NCBI GenBank assembly: GCA_963735055.1 | Contig: CAVTJN010000007.1 | Location: 213,906-277,905, forward strand | Origin: JBBITI01 sp963735055 | GTDB taxonomy: Bacteria > Chloroflexota > Dehalococcoidia > Dehalococcoidales > UBA2162 | DNA: 64,000 bases | Direction of reading: 5' to 3' | In this document: positions 63,238 through 64,000 of the stretch, piece by piece | How the letters are laid out: the number at the start of each line of letters is the position of its first letter | How positions within the stretch are numbered: the first letter of the stretch is position 1 | Made by a program: the position numbers and the translations under genes | The notes under the pieces: generated by a model | Database searches by the model: none | What the model was told of the DNA's origin: nothing | The model's input: the letters and a program-made list of their open reading frames with translations, nothing else

Positions 63238-64000
63238 ATGGCAGGTATCGTGTCCTATGGTGCCTATGTTCCTCTCCATAGATTGGGGCCGGGGACGAGA
63301 GGGTGGACGGCTCCCGTTGAGAAGGCCATTGCTTACTGGGATGAAGACAGTCTGACAATGGCAGTGGCCGCGGCTGCTGACTGTATCGGTAACAGCGACC
63401 GCAGTAAAGTTGATAGGATCTATTTCGCTTCGACGACGTCACCCTATCGCGAGAAGCTGGTCGCCACCACTCTTGGGCTTGCCGTCGACCTGCGCAGTGA
63501 TGTTTTCACGGCAGATATCACCGACACGCTGAGGGCAGGGACGGGCGCCGTCGCAATGGCAGCCGACGCTGTCAAGGCCGGCTCGGCAAAATATGTCCTG
63601 GTGGCGGCATCGGACCGCCGACTGGGCACGGCCGGCCTGGACCAGGAATTCGGCGATGGCGCCGCTGCCTTCATCATCGGCGACACCGATGTGGCGGCAA
63701 CCTTGGTTGACAGCTACTCAATATCAAATGAACTCCTCGATGTCTGGCGAGCCGAAGGCTCCAAGCGTACACGGACGTGGGAAGACCGTTGGGTCTTCGA
63801 AGAGGGCTACCAGAAGGTCGTCCCGGATGCTATCGCCCGCTTCATGAAAAAGGCAGGCCTGGCGATGGGAGAGCTGAGCAAGGTGATCCTGTATGCGCCC
63901 GACTTGCGGCGCCACCGTGAAATGGTGGCCCGCCTGAAGCTACAGCCGGCTCAGGTCCAGAACCCTTTGTTTGACAAGATGGGCAATACCGGGACGGCAT
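63238..64000 (+). CDS. HMG-CoA synthase-like / thiolase-fold protein (C-terminus cut by window edge)
   Basis: 254 codons are visible. Opening IVSYGAYVPLHRLGPGTRGW, YWDEDSLTMAVAAAADCIG and FASTTSPYREKLVATTLGL match the archaeal-type HMG-CoA synthase family. At the position of the catalytic Cys (family pattern A-C-K-A-G-T) the protein reads T-L-R-A-G-T, residues 97-102, so Cys is replaced by Leu98. EFGDGAAAFIIGDTD is conserved. GGAGG lies 12 nt before the ATG. Loss of the Cys suggests it does not condense acetyl-CoA; thiolase-fold proteins lacking it can act as aldolases or lyases with a DUF35 partner. Confidence 0.78.
   Translation, partial: MAGIVSYGAYVPLHRLGPGTRGWTAPVEKAIAYWDEDSLTMAVAAAADCIGNSDRSKVDRIYFASTTSPYREKLVATTLGLAVDLRSDVFTADITDTLRAGTGAVAMAADAVKAGSAKYVLVAASDRRLGTAGLDQEFGDGAAAFIIGDTDVAATLVDSYSISNELLDVWRAEGSKRTRTWEDRWVFEEGYQKVVPDAIARFMKKAGLAMGELSKVILYAPDLRRHREMVARLKLQPAQVQNPLFDKMGNTGTA

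Noticed and set aside
1..64000. CRISPR arrays, tRNA or rRNA genes and prophage genes.
   Set aside because: No regularly spaced repeats, no tRNA TPsiC-type arms in the right setting, and no phage structural genes were seen on reading both strands.

Overview
The window looks like chromosome from an uncultured anaerobic bacterium. The best guess is a Chloroflexota/Dehalococcoidia-type organism. This rests on gene content (MetV/MetF methylene-THF reductase, an aldehyde:ferredoxin oxidoreductase, UGSC selenoproteins, many CoA-transferase and acyl-CoA dehydrogenase genes, single-hairpin inverted repeats between genes) and on a GC-rich composition. No rRNA, tRNA or other lineage marker is present, so the assignment is an inference.

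Layout. 1-6.4 kb: an acetyl-CoA hydrolase/CoA-transferase cut by the left edge, a TauE/SafE transporter and a complete yehZYXW-type osmoprotectant ABC operon. 6.6-10.8 kb: a diaphorase (HoxU/NuoG-like, NuoE, NuoF) in line with metV and metF, which suggests an NADH-linked methylene-THF reductase complex. 10.8-20.1 kb: a Mn/Zn-type ABC importer, lgt, and an oppABCDF operon with a clear sigma70-type promoter and a terminator-like hairpin between oppA and oppB. 20.5-30.8 kb: a small coiled-coil protein, a phosphoesterase, an amidohydrolase, a 912-aa GAF/TPR-like protein divergent from a four-gene membrane protein/TelA/SBP-VWA operon, then apt.

30.9-40.8 kb is a catabolic island: a UGSC-family selenoprotein, LmbE-type deacetylase, AOR, SDR, enolase-superfamily enzyme, two cupin-like proteins and hypB. 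41.9-61.6 kb is a second, related island almost wholly on the minus strand: two paralogous oligopeptide-type binding proteins, a two-subunit CoA-transferase, tartronate-semialdehyde reductase, a glyoxylate-carboligase-like enzyme, a second ThDP enzyme, two CaiB-type CoA-transferases, a second UGSC selenoprotein and two adjacent acyl-CoA dehydrogenases. Between the islands lie relics: a PD-(D/E)xK nuclease fragment cut by an IS3-family remnant, and broken cupin genes. The right end holds a fused double-MarR regulator divergent from an HMG-CoA-synthase-like gene.

Three observations stand out. (1) Both UGSC genes are interrupted by an in-frame UGA in the same Cys-Trp-UGA context, followed at an identical 19-nt distance by a hairpin with the same AGUU loop; both are best read as selenoproteins. 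(2) A 26-bp palindrome, TGTCA-N5-GACGTC-N5-TGACA, overlaps the -35 box of promoters for marR-marR, for the acyl-CoA dehydrogenase genes and for one binding protein, and so defines a candidate regulon of the tandem MarR protein. (3) Four otherwise intact genes (oppC, phosphoesterase, AOR, third cupin) each become full length after removal of one extra base, which points to sequence error or recent decay.
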